Made by a program: the position numbers and the translations under genes
The notes under the pieces: generated by a model
What the model saw: only the letters and a program-made list of their open reading frames with translations
What the model was told of the DNA's origin: nothing
Database searches by the model: none
DNA from: Parapedobacter koreensis
GTDB taxonomy: Bacteria > Bacteroidota > Bacteroidia > Sphingobacteriales > Sphingobacteriaceae
Length of the DNA stretch: 64,000 nucleotides
NCBI RefSeq assembly: GCF_900109365.1
Contig: NZ_FNZR01000001.1
Span: 1 to 64,000 of the forward strand
Direction: 5' to 3'
Shown: piece after piece, positions 7,937-16,550 of the stretch
Numbering within the stretch: the first letter of the stretch is position 1
Layout: each line of letters opens with the position of its first letter

Positions 7937-9310
7937 CTATTTTCTTTCAAAGGTAAGGGGTTTGCCGTCGCGTTCGGCGATCAAGCCGGTGATGTTCCCG
8001 AGTGGACCAGTCCGGAAGGTGATACGGACACCCGCTTTGGGCCCGAAAAACGTCATGGTTCCCGTGGCTTTAAGTTCAAAAGGAGGATTGGCACCGAGCT
8101 TCGCATACAGCTGACCTTGGTGAGCGATAACGGATAGCTCCGCCCCCTGGGCGGCATATGTACCAGCTAACCGATTCAGCGCCGAATCGGTTAGCTGGAT
8201 ATTGCTATATTGCCGGGGCATGTCGGGCACGAACCCGCTTAGGATGCCCTCTAAATCTACCCATAGCCGATTGACGGGCAGGACGGATACGTTGCTGAGC
8301 ACCACAATCGATGCCTGGTCTTCCGGGTACCATACCGCGATCGCAGAACAGCCAAACGTACCGCCACCATGGTACCAGGCTGCTTTTTGGTGGTCTGCCC
8401 CTTGACGGTAGTAAAATCCATAGCCATAGCGATCGGCATTTGCCATCGGTACAGTAGATTCTACTTCAAACAGCTTCGAAACCACGTCTTCAGGCCATCG
8501 GCCATTGCCCAATGAAAATAGCCAATCGGCAAGATCTGCTGCCGACGTGTACAGGTTGCCCGAACCCTTCATGAGGCTGGGGTCGCGGTAGGGAGCGGCT
8601 ATAAGACGGTTGCCAATCTGGTGATATCCGGTGACCATACCGGGAACGATGGTACGCCCGTCATACACACCTGTGCTGCCCATTGACAGTGGGGCGGTAA
8701 TTTTCTCGCTTACCAATGCGGCGTATGATTGATTATAAACCTGCTCCAGTATATCGGCAAGCAGGAAATAACCAGGGCTGGAATAGTGGCTGTTTTCACC
8801 GGGGGCAAACAGGAGCTCCATAGCAAAAAGTTCGGAAAGGCACCGTTCCCGATCCAGCGGCAAGAATGCCTTTTCTCGCCAGTAATCAGCGATACCTTCA
8901 TTGTGCGGAATCCCTGACTGATGGGTAAGCAACTGCCGGATGGTAATTCCTTGCCAAACCGGATCGGTAAACTGCGGATAGAACCGTCCAATCGAATCAT
9001 CCTCGCGGAGCAACCCCTCTTTGCATGCGAGCAATGTAAGTATGGCTGTGAAAGGTTTGCTGATGGAGGCGATCCTGAAAACATCCGTTGTCTTCATGGG
9101 CGTTCCCAACTCATGGGAAGCCAACCCGTAGGCCATTTCGTAGAGGACACGATCCCGGCGCGTGATACGAACCACACCATTGAATCCAATTTGCTCCTGC
9201 TGCATGGAAAAATAGGCATGTACAGCAGCCGTATCAATGACGGGCTGCCCAACCCCCATGAACCCTACCAGCATTAGTAAGGCAGCGCATGTTATTTTTC
9301 TAATCATCAT
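7937..9310 (-). CDS. Serine hydrolase of the class C beta-lactamase / PBP-like family
   Basis: A 457-residue exported enzyme. It has a signal peptide (KITCAALLMLVGFMGVGQ), the SxxK nucleophile motif as SISK (residues 82-85), a Tyr-containing second motif HYSSPGYF near residue 183 and a HGGG third motif near residue 319. The order and spacing match the beta-lactamase family (PF00144), which includes peptidases and esterases as well as true beta-lactamases. A C-terminal stretch of about 100 residues resembles the lipocalin-like extension seen in many Bacteroidota members. It is the first gene of an operon with the ECF sigma factor and membrane protein. Substrate unknown; resistance function should not be assumed. 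Confidence 0.85.
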   Translation of the reverse strand: MMIRKITCAALLMLVGFMGVGQPVIDTAAVHAYFSMQQEQIGFNGVVRITRRDRVLYEMAYGLASHELGTPMKTTDVFRIASISKPFTAILTLLACKEGLLREDDSIGRFYPQFTDPVWQGITIRQLLTHQSGIPHNEGIADYWREKAFLPLDRERCLSELFAMELLFAPGENSHYSSPGYFLLADILEQVYNQSYAALVSEKITAPLSMGSTGVYDGRTIVPGMVTGYHQIGNRLIAAPYRDPSLMKGSGNLYTSAADLADWLFSLGNGRWPEDVVSKLFEVESTVPMANADRYGYGFYYRQGADHQKAAWYHGGGTFGCSAIAVWYPEDQASIVVLSNVSVLPVNRLWVDLEGILSGFVPDMPRQYSNIQLTDSALNRLAGTYAAQGAELSVIAHQGQLYAKLGANPPFELKATGTMTFFGPKAGVRITFRTGPLGNITGLIAERDGKPLTFERK

Positions 9311-9434
9311 ACCGCATTAGTCGCGAAGGCGAAAAAAAACTTACATAAACAAGCTAGGAAAATCAAGAAGCCACTTCAATAAAAGTCGACGGAAACGGAG
9401 ATATGGGTGATATTGAAGGCTCTTCTCGATGGAA

Positions 9435-9713
9435 TTACAAAAACTCGGCGTGGCCTATTTTATCGCCCGAATTGTAACCGAACAGGGAATGAACTTGGAA
9501 TTTTACCTTGAGGAGCCTGAGTCGATTTCCTATCCTCCACATTACGCCCGATGGGTCTAGCAACGTAAAGTCCCGTATTCCCCACGCGCGGTCTTCCGGC
9601 GCGGTCAATTGGATGTTATCATCTTTATTACTATTGATTTCATTGATCTTTTCCCACCAATGGTCGGCGTTATTGTTGGCTATCATGCCACGCAGTAGTA
9701 AACCCAATTTCAT
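9435..9713 (-). pseudogene. VOC (glyoxalase/bleomycin-resistance) protein fragment
   Basis: The centre of this frame, NIQLTAPEDRAWGIRDFTLL followed by DPSGVMWRIGN, is the C-terminal half of a vicinal-oxygen-chelate fold protein, with the WGxRxFxxxDPxG signature. The metal-binding N-terminal module is missing: the residues before HWWEKINEIN do not fit the family, and the tail after RIGN is out of family. Both ends are therefore broken. It lies in a 700-base stretch of gene debris between two intact genes. Confidence 0.6.
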
Positions 9714-9717
9714 TGTG

Positions 9718-10041
9718 TTACCCGTCCAAGCTTATATCCCATTCTTCATACTCCCGCTTGATCACGTCATCCCAAGAAGGAACTTTTAGCCCGTCAATAT
9801 CCGGTTTCCTGTTTTCTACACGGCTTTTATGTACCAAAGTGTTGTTTACTTTCAATTCAAACTGTATAGTTTCGGCTTTGGTCTTTTCTGCTATGTGCGT
9901 GGCTTCTGATACTAAATCGGGCGGTAGATCGTACTGACGATTGCCGATGGAACCGGTGTATTCCAGCCAAGTCGTTGGCTTCTCTTTTTTCGCCCTATTA
10001 AATTCATCGCATTGGAAAACAGTAAAAACAGATATCTTAAT
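9718..10041 (-). pseudogene. Unidentified gene fragment (no start codon)
   Basis: A 107-codon open frame ends at TAA 9718-9720, a few bases before the VOC fragment. The translation is protein-like (for example EKPTTWLEYTGSIGNRQYDL and RKPDIDGLKVPSWDDVIKRE) and ends EYEEWDISLDG. No ATG precedes these residues, and the frame runs back into a terminator hairpin at 10043, so the 5' end has been lost. The family was not recognised. Confidence 0.4.
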
Positions 10042-10042
10042 G

Positions 10043-10070
10043 AAAAAGCCATACCCGTGAAGGTATGGCT
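10043..10070 (-). terminator. Terminator hairpin, second copy
   Basis: Read on the minus strand, AGCCATACC and GGTATGGCT form a perfect 9-bp stem with a short loop, followed by five T residues. The sequence nearly matches the hairpin after the Rpn-family gene at 5294-5321. No intact minus-strand gene lies upstream of it here, so it is probably left over from a lost gene. Confidence 0.55.
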
Positions 10071-10139
10071 CGATATCATTTGATGGATTGCCGCTATTGC
10101 CTGTAGATCCACTTTATGTAACAGTTACCTTATTTTCCG

Positions 10140-10147
10140 TATCTTTG
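10140..10147 (+). promoter_or_regulatory. Possible -7 promoter element for the NlpC/P60 gene
   Basis: TATCTTTG matches the Bacteroidota TAnnTTTG -7 element. It ends only 5 bases before the ATG of the next gene, which would give a leaderless or nearly leaderless transcript. No clear TTTG -33 element is present. Confidence 0.4.
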
Positions 10148-10152
10148 CCAAC

Positions 10153-10692
10153 ATGAATGCAGCCAAACGTGTAAGGAGCTCCTGCCTTATGGTTTTTCTT
10201 CTGATCACAACCATTTCATTACAGGCTATCCCTATCACTAAAACCGATAGCGATCAAGGGGTTCCCCTTCGGAAAAATTCTTTACTATCCGTGGATGACT
10301 GGTCTGAGCAGGATCTTATTTCTTTTGCCAAGAAACTGCTTGGGGTCAAATACAAATATGGCGAGGCGAACCCGTCCCGGGGTTTCGACTGTTCCGGCTT
10401 TGTCCACTATGTATTCGGACGGTTCGGCATTACGTTACCAAGAAGTTCTTCCGCCATCGGTAAGACCGGGCAAAACGTCCCTTTATCGGACGCCAAAGCA
10501 GGCGATATCATCCTATTTACCGGCACCAATCCTGCAAGGAGGACAATCGGGCATGTAGGCATTGTCTTGTCAAACAACGACAAGGCGCTGCGCTTTATCC
10601 ACGCCAGCTCAGGCAAGGCCAAGGCCGTTACAGAAACGGCGCTGGAAGGCAGCTACAAAAACCGGTTTATGAAGGTGATCCGGGTCATATAA
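10153..10692 (+). CDS. NlpC/P60 family cell-wall cysteine peptidase
   Basis: A 179-residue exported protein with signal peptide (SSCLMVFLLITTISLQA) and one NlpC/P60 (C40) domain. The catalytic cysteine is in RGFDCSGFV (Cys80), with histidines in IGHVGIVL (His134) and LRFIHASS (His150), a complete triad. These enzymes cut peptidoglycan stem peptides, usually between D-Glu and diaminopimelate. With no targeting repeats such as SH3 or LysM, it probably acts as a free periplasmic hydrolase, possibly in wall remodelling. The gene stands alone, flanked by remnants on both sides. If the -7 element just upstream is real, the ATG at 10153 is used nearly leaderless; a later ATG at residue 13 (MVFLLI) would shorten the signal peptide. 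Confidence 0.88.
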   Translation: MNAAKRVRSSCLMVFLLITTISLQAIPITKTDSDQGVPLRKNSLLSVDDWSEQDLISFAKKLLGVKYKYGEANPSRGFDCSGFVHYVFGRFGITLPRSSSAIGKTGQNVPLSDAKAGDIILFTGTNPARRTIGHVGIVLSNNDKALRFIHASSGKAKAVTETALEGSYKNRFMKVIRVI

Positions 10693-10906
10693 TCCAATTC
10701 ATTTCCAATCGAAAGTTTAACTGCATCCAACGGAAATTGCGACCTTAGGGCATGGTACTATTCCAAATACTTGCCGTTGGCTTTCGCCGGACACGGCATT
10801 CTCATGCTCTACAACGTATTGAAAAGCGAACAGGCCACACCGAACTGAAGTTGGAAATTGAGTGTATTAAAAATGCCTTCGCCAAACAAAGCAAAACGCA
10901 GGACAA

Positions 10907-11080
10907 CTAATGGTTGTGTCCTTCATGGTCTTCCACTTTGGTGGAATCGGCGTGGTCATGGTCATGGTCAGCGTGTTCATGATCGTGACCATCATGGTTG
11001 TGATCATCATTAGAACTGCTGCCTCCACAAGCGGCGAAAATAGCGGCCGCAGCGAACAGGGAAATAAGTTTTGCTTTCAT
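10907..11080 (-). CDS. Small histidine-rich lipoprotein
   Basis: A 57-residue precursor beginning MKAKLISLFAAAAIFAACGG, a lipoprotein signal with cysteine at the lipobox (FAAC). The mature part is about 38 residues, almost entirely His, Asp and Glu, with DHNHDGHDHEHADHDHDHAD-type repeats. Such peptides bind divalent metals (Zn, Ni, Cu) at the membrane surface. The start at the second in-frame ATG (11080) was preferred over 11089 because the signal peptide then begins directly with MKAK; either is possible. No transporter gene is adjacent, so the metal and partner are unknown. Confidence 0.7.
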   Translation of the reverse strand: MKAKLISLFAAAAIFAACGGSSSNDDHNHDGHDHEHADHDHDHADSTKVEDHEGHNH

Positions 11081-11323
11081 TGTTTCCATTACAATTTATC
11101 GGATTAACTAATCGTAGGCGAATCTACATAAAAACCGAAAGTTTTCATCGCGTTTTTCCAATCTCACTTGGCTTATATGCGTGCATTGTACGCCATGAGT
11201 TCCTCCGCTGTTAAGTTTGAAACTGCCAGTCAATAACCCAAACCCGCCGTTCATAAAATTCCGTCACAAGACGATACTACCTACGCCTACCTTCGCACTA
11301 TTATTCACAATAATTACTTAATT

Positions 11324-12265
11324 ATGAAAACATCTGCATTGCTTAAGCATCTTTTTCTGTTGTTCAGTATCACCATAATAGCTTGTGGCAAGGACGGCCC
11401 GGAAGGTCCTCCAGGCGAAAAGGGAGAACAAGGCATTCAAGGCATCGCCGGCGAAGATGGATCGATGTTTTACAGCGGGGGCGGCCAGCCTGCCACAGCA
11501 CTCGGAAAAATCGGCGACATGTACCTCGATCGCACAAACAGCCTGTTGTATGGCCCCAAATCAGCTGATGGATGGGGCACCGCACTCAACTTAAAGGGGG
11601 CGACAGGGGCAACAGGGCCCAAGGGGGCAACAGGGCCCGCAGGTCCTCGAGGCGCAACAGGGCCCGCAGGCCCCACGGGTGCGACAGGTGCCGCCGGCAG
11701 CAAGATACTAAGCGGTACTACCGCCCCGGCAGCTTCCCTGGGCGCCAATGGGGATTTTTACATCGATCGGGAATTAGGTAATCTATATGGTCCCAAAACC
11801 AATAACGCGTGGGGTACGCCAGTCAGCCTAAAAGGGCCCAAAGGCGATACCGGAAATGCGAATGTAACCTCCATTGTTTTCACGCCCGGAAATATCACGT
11901 GGCGCCAGACAACCCTATTCGGGACAAATTATGTGACCGCTACGCTTTCAACATCCGAAATCACAACCGACGTGGTCAACAACGGATTGGTGGCTGTGTA
12001 CGGCGGCTTTTTTTGGGGAGATCCGTGGTCAGCGCTGCCCATCTCTTATTTTGAATCCGGCAGAACCGTGCATTTTTCCTACGGCATCAGGCAAGGAAGT
12101 GTAACCCTACGAATGCACTACAGCACCAATGCCGCACCTACCGCGCCGGGGATACAATTCAGAGTGGTTATCGTGCCCAGGCCGGCAGTAGCGATGGCAC
12201 AAAACAGTGGGGTGGACGTCACGGACCAAGCTCAACTATCCCGCTTTTTCAGGATTCAGGATTAA
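11324..12265 (+). CDS. Collagen-like repeat lipoprotein
   Basis: A 313-residue lipoprotein (lipobox ITIIACGK) containing Gly-X-Y collagen triplets in three blocks: after the lipobox (GPEGPPGEKGEQGIQGIAGE), in the middle (GATGATGPKGATGPAGPRGA and on) and a short one (GPKGDTGN). Between the blocks lie two copies of a 35-residue module, LGKIGDMYLDRTNSLLYGPK and LGANGDFYIDRELGNLYGPK, each followed by a tryptophan-Gly-Thr segment. The C-terminal 120 residues are a separate beta-rich domain. Collagen triplets imply a trimeric surface stalk, with the C-terminal domain as trimeriser or head. The gene is monocistronic: a terminator follows directly. Trimerisation and surface display are inferred. Confidence 0.8.
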   Translation: MKTSALLKHLFLLFSITIIACGKDGPEGPPGEKGEQGIQGIAGEDGSMFYSGGGQPATALGKIGDMYLDRTNSLLYGPKSADGWGTALNLKGATGATGPKGATGPAGPRGATGPAGPTGATGAAGSKILSGTTAPAASLGANGDFYIDRELGNLYGPKTNNAWGTPVSLKGPKGDTGNANVTSIVFTPGNITWRQTTLFGTNYVTATLSTSEITTDVVNNGLVAVYGGFFWGDPWSALPISYFESGRTVHFSYGIRQGSVTLRMHYSTNAAPTAPGIQFRVVIVPRPAVAMAQNSGVDVTDQAQLSRFFRIQD

Positions 12266-12285
12266 CCCGAATGGCCGACAGAAAA

Positions 12286-12326
12286 AAATGGATTCAGGGA
12301 ACATCAACTGAATCCATTTCTTTTTA
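12286..12326 (+). terminator. Terminator of the collagen-like gene
   Basis: AAATGGATTCAG and CTGAATCCATTT form a 12-bp perfect stem with a 9-base loop, followed by CTTTTTA. It lies 20 bases past the stop codon and directly abuts the next promoter. Confidence 0.85.
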
Positions 12327-12330
12327 TCCC

Positions 12331-12338
12331 TATATTTG
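12331..12338 (+). promoter_or_regulatory. -7 promoter element of the sensor kinase operon
   Basis: TATATTTG is an exact TAnnTTTG match, 31 bases upstream of the kinase ATG and immediately after the preceding terminator. No clear -33 TTTG is visible. Confidence 0.5.
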
Positions 12339-12368
12339 ACCAACACAAATCCCGATTACAGACTGAAA

Positions 12369-15365
12369 ATGAAATGTTTGTACAGCTTGATTTTCGCTTT
12401 AGTTTGCCTGTCTCTGCACACCACGGGTCAGTCTATTTATCGGGAAAAACGATATACCTACTTCGAAGGGTTACCTTCCAATTTTATACAGCACAGCTTT
12501 TTCAACGAAAACCATTTTCTGTTTTGCGTCGGCTCCAAGGGGCTCACCATGTTCGACGGGTATCGTTTCTCGCCCGTAGAACGCGTAAGCCATCAAATCA
12601 CGGCTCAATTTGTGAAAGGCGACACCCTCTATTTTGAAGATAGCCAAGCGCTAAAGAAAGTGAGCGTACTGAATCTATCGGACGAGCCCATTACCGTACA
12701 GGCCAAAAATTACACCGATGCAGATCCTGACAATGATCATTTCCATGCGCTGTATGTAGACAGTAAGAACAGGATATGGTGCCATGATTTTACACAGGTA
12801 AAATATGTTGCCCCGCAGGGCAAGCTGTATACTTACCCGCTTTTCCCTGACAACAAACGGCTGTTTAACACGGTCACGTTCTTGGAAATCGCTCCCGACG
12901 AAGTGTGGATCGGCACGCCGGCGGGTATTTTTCTTTGGACAGCGGCATCAAACCGGGTTTTCCCCCATCCTAACTTAAACATTCATGCCATACTGACGAC
13001 CTCCATGTCCCTTGGCCCTGCCGGGCAAGTATGCCTTGCTACAACGGATAAAAAATTGATTTGGATAAACCCAAAGGAGGGATCAATCTTAACCGTGCTG
13101 CAAAGCCCTCATGAAGAAACCATAACGGGCTTTATCAAACACGATGAAAGTCACTTGTATAGTCATTCTGAAACCACCATCTGGGAACTTCACTTGCGAA
13201 GCGGTAATTTTGTTCCCGTCCATCAATTCGACCAGCCCATCCTCCATGTACAAATGGATAGCCTATCCCAACAATTCTGGGTCGGATGTTCCTCGGGCCT
13301 GATTCAGCTCATTCCGCCCCGCCGGGGTATCCGGATATCCCGATGGGATAACCAAGAAGGAGTCCGTCCGGCAGTTGTCCAGTCCATTGTTGAGGACGGA
13401 GAAAGCCTGCTATGCCTGGATAATCAAGGCAGGCTTTGGCGAACAACGACGAACGGGGACTCCTGGGAGCAAATCTACCGCAACCGCGAAAACAGGACCT
13501 ATACGACGCTCCAGCAAGTAGATGGTAAGCTGCTGTTGCTGTCCAACCAAGGAATCTTTCAATGGCAAAACGGAAACCCGGTTCGGCTTCCCATAGAACC
13601 GTCAGCAACCGACATCGCTCCAATAAAGAGCATCCTGGCGTCGACCAACGAATTCTGGTTACTTTTTCCGCACAACATCGTGCGCTATGAATGGCCTAGC
13701 TTGCGTCCCATCTCTCGGCCCTTCAAAAACCAGCAATCTTTTTGGTCCGACAACCTTTGGAACGACATCGCAGTGGATGGCAATGGCCGTGTATGGCTAG
13801 GGGGATGGGTGCAGAAAGGATATGGCATCGCTTATTATGATGATCGGCAAGAAACATTCGTGGAGGTTTCTGACCGCCATATCAACCCCGACCACAACAA
13901 GTTCGTGGGCGACTATTACAATCGGATATTCGTATCGCCTTACCGGCCGGCTATTCTCTTCACCGCCTTTGGCGGCTGGAATGCGGTAGACCACGAGGGA
14001 CACATCGTCCAACAAATAGATGCTACCAAATACCATTTTGCCAATAACCACCTACAGGGTATTTCAGAAGACAGCCTGGGCAACGTTTTCTTTGCTACCG
14101 CCGAAGGGCTTCATATTTATCTGCCATCGAGAGACAAGGTTGACCAGATTTCACTTTGGGATGGCTTGCCGACCAACGATCTCCTACATGCCTATCAGGT
14201 CTTACAAAATAAAGACATCGTTTTGGGCATAGCGAATGGACTGGTCCGAATCACCCCAAAAGATATGCTAAGCAGGACGCTGTCCAATCGCTTAGCGATC
14301 ACCAAGATTATGGTCAATGGGCTGTGGCGCTATCCCGAAAGCGACCGCATCGAGCTGAACCAACGTGAACGAAACATCATGGTGTACTTCTCGGATCTAA
14401 ATTATACTGATCCAAACAAGGTATTCTACAGGTATCGTATTTCGCCGGCCGACGAATGGATAACGATAGGCAACAACCCCGAAATATCCTTCAATCAACT
14501 ATCGCCCGGTGACTATACCATTGATATTTTATGTTATGACAACCTGGGGTTTACACAACAAAAACAATTGCATATTTCCCTTATCGTCCCCCCCACCTTT
14601 GTGGAATCAAAACTCTTTTATGGCCTACTTATCCTGCTCTTGATTGCTTTCGCACTTGCCATCCATCGCTACCTGCTAAATCGCCAAAGAAAAGAGGAAG
14701 CCTACAAGCGGCAAATCAAGGAACGGGAAATGCAAATGCTGCGGGCACAGATGAACCCCCATTTCATGTTCAACACGCTGAACTCAATCAACAGCTATAT
14801 CATTCAAAACCACAGCCAGGATGCAAGCCGTTACCTTACTTCCTTTTCCAAGTTGATGCGGAATATCTTGGATAATTCGACCAAGCAGCTTATACCTTTA
14901 GAAAAAGAAATACAGACATTGCGCTTGTATCTCGAACTTGAATCTGTCAGACTGGAGCATCGTTTTGACTACCTGATAAAAATGGATTCCGATCTGGATC
15001 TGTCCAACACCTGTCTTCCCCCTATGCTTATCCAGCCTTTCGTCGAAAATGCCATTTGGCATGGGATAGCCACAAAGAAAGAACAGGGTACCATAGCGCT
15101 TTATTTCACATCGGAAGAAGAAGGTCGCTTGACTGTCGTCATTAGCGACGATGGTATCGGGCGAGCAAAAGCCAAGAAACAGTCGTTTCAAAAAAATTTA
15201 CCTTCCCACGGTATAAAAATTGTCGAAGAGCGCCTCCTATTGCACCATCCGGCCAATCGGTTGGAAATTCACGATCTGTATGACAATGAGCAGCAAGAGC
15301 CTATGGGCACCAAAGTGATTTTATATATTTATTTTGATTTGAACTATGCGCGTAATGATTATTGA
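12369..15365 (+). CDS. Two-component sensor histidine kinase with periplasmic propeller (LytS type)
   Basis: About 998 residues. A signal peptide (MKCLYSLIFALVCLSLHTTG) is followed by some 650 residues of beta-propeller repeats (RIWCHDFTQ, EVWIGTPAGIFLW, RVWLGGW units) and a Y_Y_Y-like domain (YRYRISPADEWITI). One membrane helix (FYGLLILLLIAFALAIHRYL) leads to a LytS-type kinase domain with the phosphorylated histidine in QMNPHFMFNTLNSI (His near 798) and an ATPase N-box with DDGIGRAKAKK. This is a one-pass sensor: ligand bound by the periplasmic propeller controls the cytoplasmic kinase, which phosphorylates the LytTR regulator encoded by the overlapping next gene. The ATG at 12369 was preferred to the TTG at 12336 because it begins the signal peptide. 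The ligand is unknown. Confidence 0.88.
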   Translation: MKCLYSLIFALVCLSLHTTGQSIYREKRYTYFEGLPSNFIQHSFFNENHFLFCVGSKGLTMFDGYRFSPVERVSHQITAQFVKGDTLYFEDSQALKKVSVLNLSDEPITVQAKNYTDADPDNDHFHALYVDSKNRIWCHDFTQVKYVAPQGKLYTYPLFPDNKRLFNTVTFLEIAPDEVWIGTPAGIFLWTAASNRVFPHPNLNIHAILTTSMSLGPAGQVCLATTDKKLIWINPKEGSILTVLQSPHEETITGFIKHDESHLYSHSETTIWELHLRSGNFVPVHQFDQPILHVQMDSLSQQFWVGCSSGLIQLIPPRRGIRISRWDNQEGVRPAVVQSIVEDGESLLCLDNQGRLWRTTTNGDSWEQIYRNRENRTYTTLQQVDGKLLLLSNQGIFQWQNGNPVRLPIEPSATDIAPIKSILASTNEFWLLFPHNIVRYEWPSLRPISRPFKNQQSFWSDNLWNDIAVDGNGRVWLGGWVQKGYGIAYYDDRQETFVEVSDRHINPDHNKFVGDYYNRIFVSPYRPAILFTAFGGWNAVDHEGHIVQQIDATKYHFANNHLQGISEDSLGNVFFATAEGLHIYLPSRDKVDQISLWDGLPTNDLLHAYQVLQNKDIVLGIANGLVRITPKDMLSRTLSNRLAITKIMVNGLWRYPESDRIELNQRERNIMVYFSDLNYTDPNKVFYRYRISPADEWITIGNNPEISFNQLSPGDYTIDILCYDNLGFTQQKQLHISLIVPPTFVESKLFYGLLILLLIAFALAIHRYLLNRQRKEEAYKRQIKEREMQMLRAQMNPHFMFNTLNSINSYIIQNHSQDASRYLTSFSKLMRNILDNSTKQLIPLEKEIQTLRLYLELESVRLEHRFDYLIKMDSDLDLSNTCLPPMLIQPFVENAIWHGIATKKEQGTIALYFTSEEEGRLTVVISDDGIGRAKAKKQSFQKNLPSHGIKIVEERLLLHHPANRLEIHDLYDNEQQEPMGTKVILYIYFDLNYARNDY

Positions 15366-16083
15366 CGACGAGAAACATGCCATCGTCACATTAACTTATC
15401 TACTGGAACAACTCGAGGGAGTAGAGTTGGTGGGCGCTGTACAAGATAGCACATTGGCTAAAGCACAGATTGAAAATCTACAACCCGATTTATTGTTGTT
15501 GGACATCGAAATGCCTCATATGCATGGCTTCGAGGTATTGAATCAATTCGATGAAATTCCCTTTCAGGTAATCTTTACCACCGCTTATGACCGATACGCC
15601 ATTCGCGCGTTGAAAATAAACGCGCTGGACTATCTTTTAAAACCTATTGACGCCGAGGAATTGGCGCAAGCCATTCAAAAGTATGAACGCAAAGAATTGC
15701 TGGCTACGTGGGAACAAATTGCCCAAGTAAGTCAATTTAAAAACGGCCAGATTCCAGATACACTTGCTTTATCCACGCAAAAAGGCCTACACTTTATCAA
15801 GATACCCGACATTCTTTATTTTGAGGCTAACGGCTCTTATACGCACGTCATGATGACTTCAGCAGAAAAATACCTCGTTAGCAAGAATATATCCATGTTT
15901 GAAGAGATCCTGCAAGATAACGGCCTGTTCTTTCGCGCCCATAAATCGCATCTGGTCAATTTGACCTACATCAAAAACTACATCCGTGGCGAAGGAGGTG
16001 ATATTGTGATGCAAGATGGCACTTATATCACGCTGAGCCGCCATAAAAAACAAGAATTCCTACAGCTTTTCAAAAAAATATAG
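15346..16083 (+). CDS. LytTR-family response regulator
   Basis: A 245-residue protein with a receiver domain (acidic pair Asp7-Asp8, phosphoacceptor Asp53 in LLLDIEMPHMHG, conserved Lys in YLLKPID) followed by a LytTR DNA-binding domain (LYFEANGSYTHVMM, FFRAHKSHLVNLTYIKNYIR, ITLSRHKKQEFL). It overlaps the kinase gene by 20 bases, showing translational coupling and a dedicated pair. LytTR regulators bind direct repeats upstream of envelope or export genes; the target here is not apparent. The likely regulon could include the collagen-like lipoprotein upstream, but this is only a neighbourhood guess. Confidence 0.9.
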   Translation: MRVMIIDDEKHAIVTLTYLLEQLEGVELVGAVQDSTLAKAQIENLQPDLLLLDIEMPHMHGFEVLNQFDEIPFQVIFTTAYDRYAIRALKINALDYLLKPIDAEELAQAIQKYERKELLATWEQIAQVSQFKNGQIPDTLALSTQKGLHFIKIPDILYFEANGSYTHVMMTSAEKYLVSKNISMFEEILQDNGLFFRAHKSHLVNLTYIKNYIRGEGGDIVMQDGTYITLSRHKKQEFLQLFKKI

Positions 16084-16106
16084 CTTCAATTGTCCTCGAT
16101 AATATC

Positions 16107-16334
16107 CTACTTTATGGCAATGGCAGTAATCGGTACTTTGTTATTTTTCCCTGAGCTTGATGTAATAATCCGCGCCATCGCCTCTTCCGTGATGGGTTTC
16201 AATATATAGCTGACCGCATTCGTTTCAACGGTGTCGAGAATAGCAAGAACCTCATTTGGTCTATCCTGATCAAGCAAGATCCTTTCCAGCTCTTTTGCGG
16301 CATTTATTTCATCTTCTATGATCAAAATTTTCAT
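16107..16334 (-). pseudogene. Response regulator remnant (internal deletion)
   Basis: The frame starts MKILIIEDEINAAKELERIL, the beginning of a receiver domain, then jumps to AVSYILKPITEEAMARI, its end. The phosphoacceptor strand (LxDxxMP) between them is missing, as is the whole DNA-binding output domain. The residue content after KPI degenerates. It overlaps the stop of a kinase remnant by the classic ATGA arrangement, so a whole two-component pair has decayed here, next to the intact pair. Confidence 0.65.
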
Positions 16335-16546
16335 GACTTTATCACTGGCAACTTTACGGTAAATAGGGTTGAATTTTTTTCGATGACGATATGCTGGGCA
16401 AATAGAAGTTGGTAACGGTTCATTAAATTGTTTAATCCGACCCCCGTTGAATAATAATTCGTTTTTTTTAGGGATAAAACTATTGCTGATTACAAGGAAC
16501 ACCGGGTCATTGTAAACCGCTATCCACAATTCTTTTGTTCCTGATT
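16331..16546 (-). pseudogene. Histidine kinase C-terminal remnant
   Basis: The last part, GVGLNNLMNRYQLLFAQHIV then IEKNSTLFTVKLPVIKS, is the ATPase end of a LytS-type histidine kinase. Upstream residues ELWIAVYNDPVFLVISNSF fit the same domain, but in another frame, with the shift near 16440-16450 in a run of G. Everything upstream of about 16546 is lost. It overlaps the response regulator remnant at ATGA. Confidence 0.65.
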
Positions 16547-16550
16547 CCGT

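Noticed and set aside
9430-9561. Plus-strand 43-residue frame beginning MELQKLGVAYFIARI
   Set aside because: It lies antisense to the VOC fragment and has no recognisable homologue pattern; the VOC reading explains this sequence better.
10693-10910. Two overlapping plus-strand frames ending EQATPN and KQSKTQDN
   Set aside because: Both show some protein-like stretches, but no start codon and no family; they may be the end of a lost gene, but cannot be supported.
11370-11781. Several overlapping frames on both strands within the collagen-like gene
   Set aside because: They are shadows of the repetitive Gly-X-Y codons, which give open frames in all registers.
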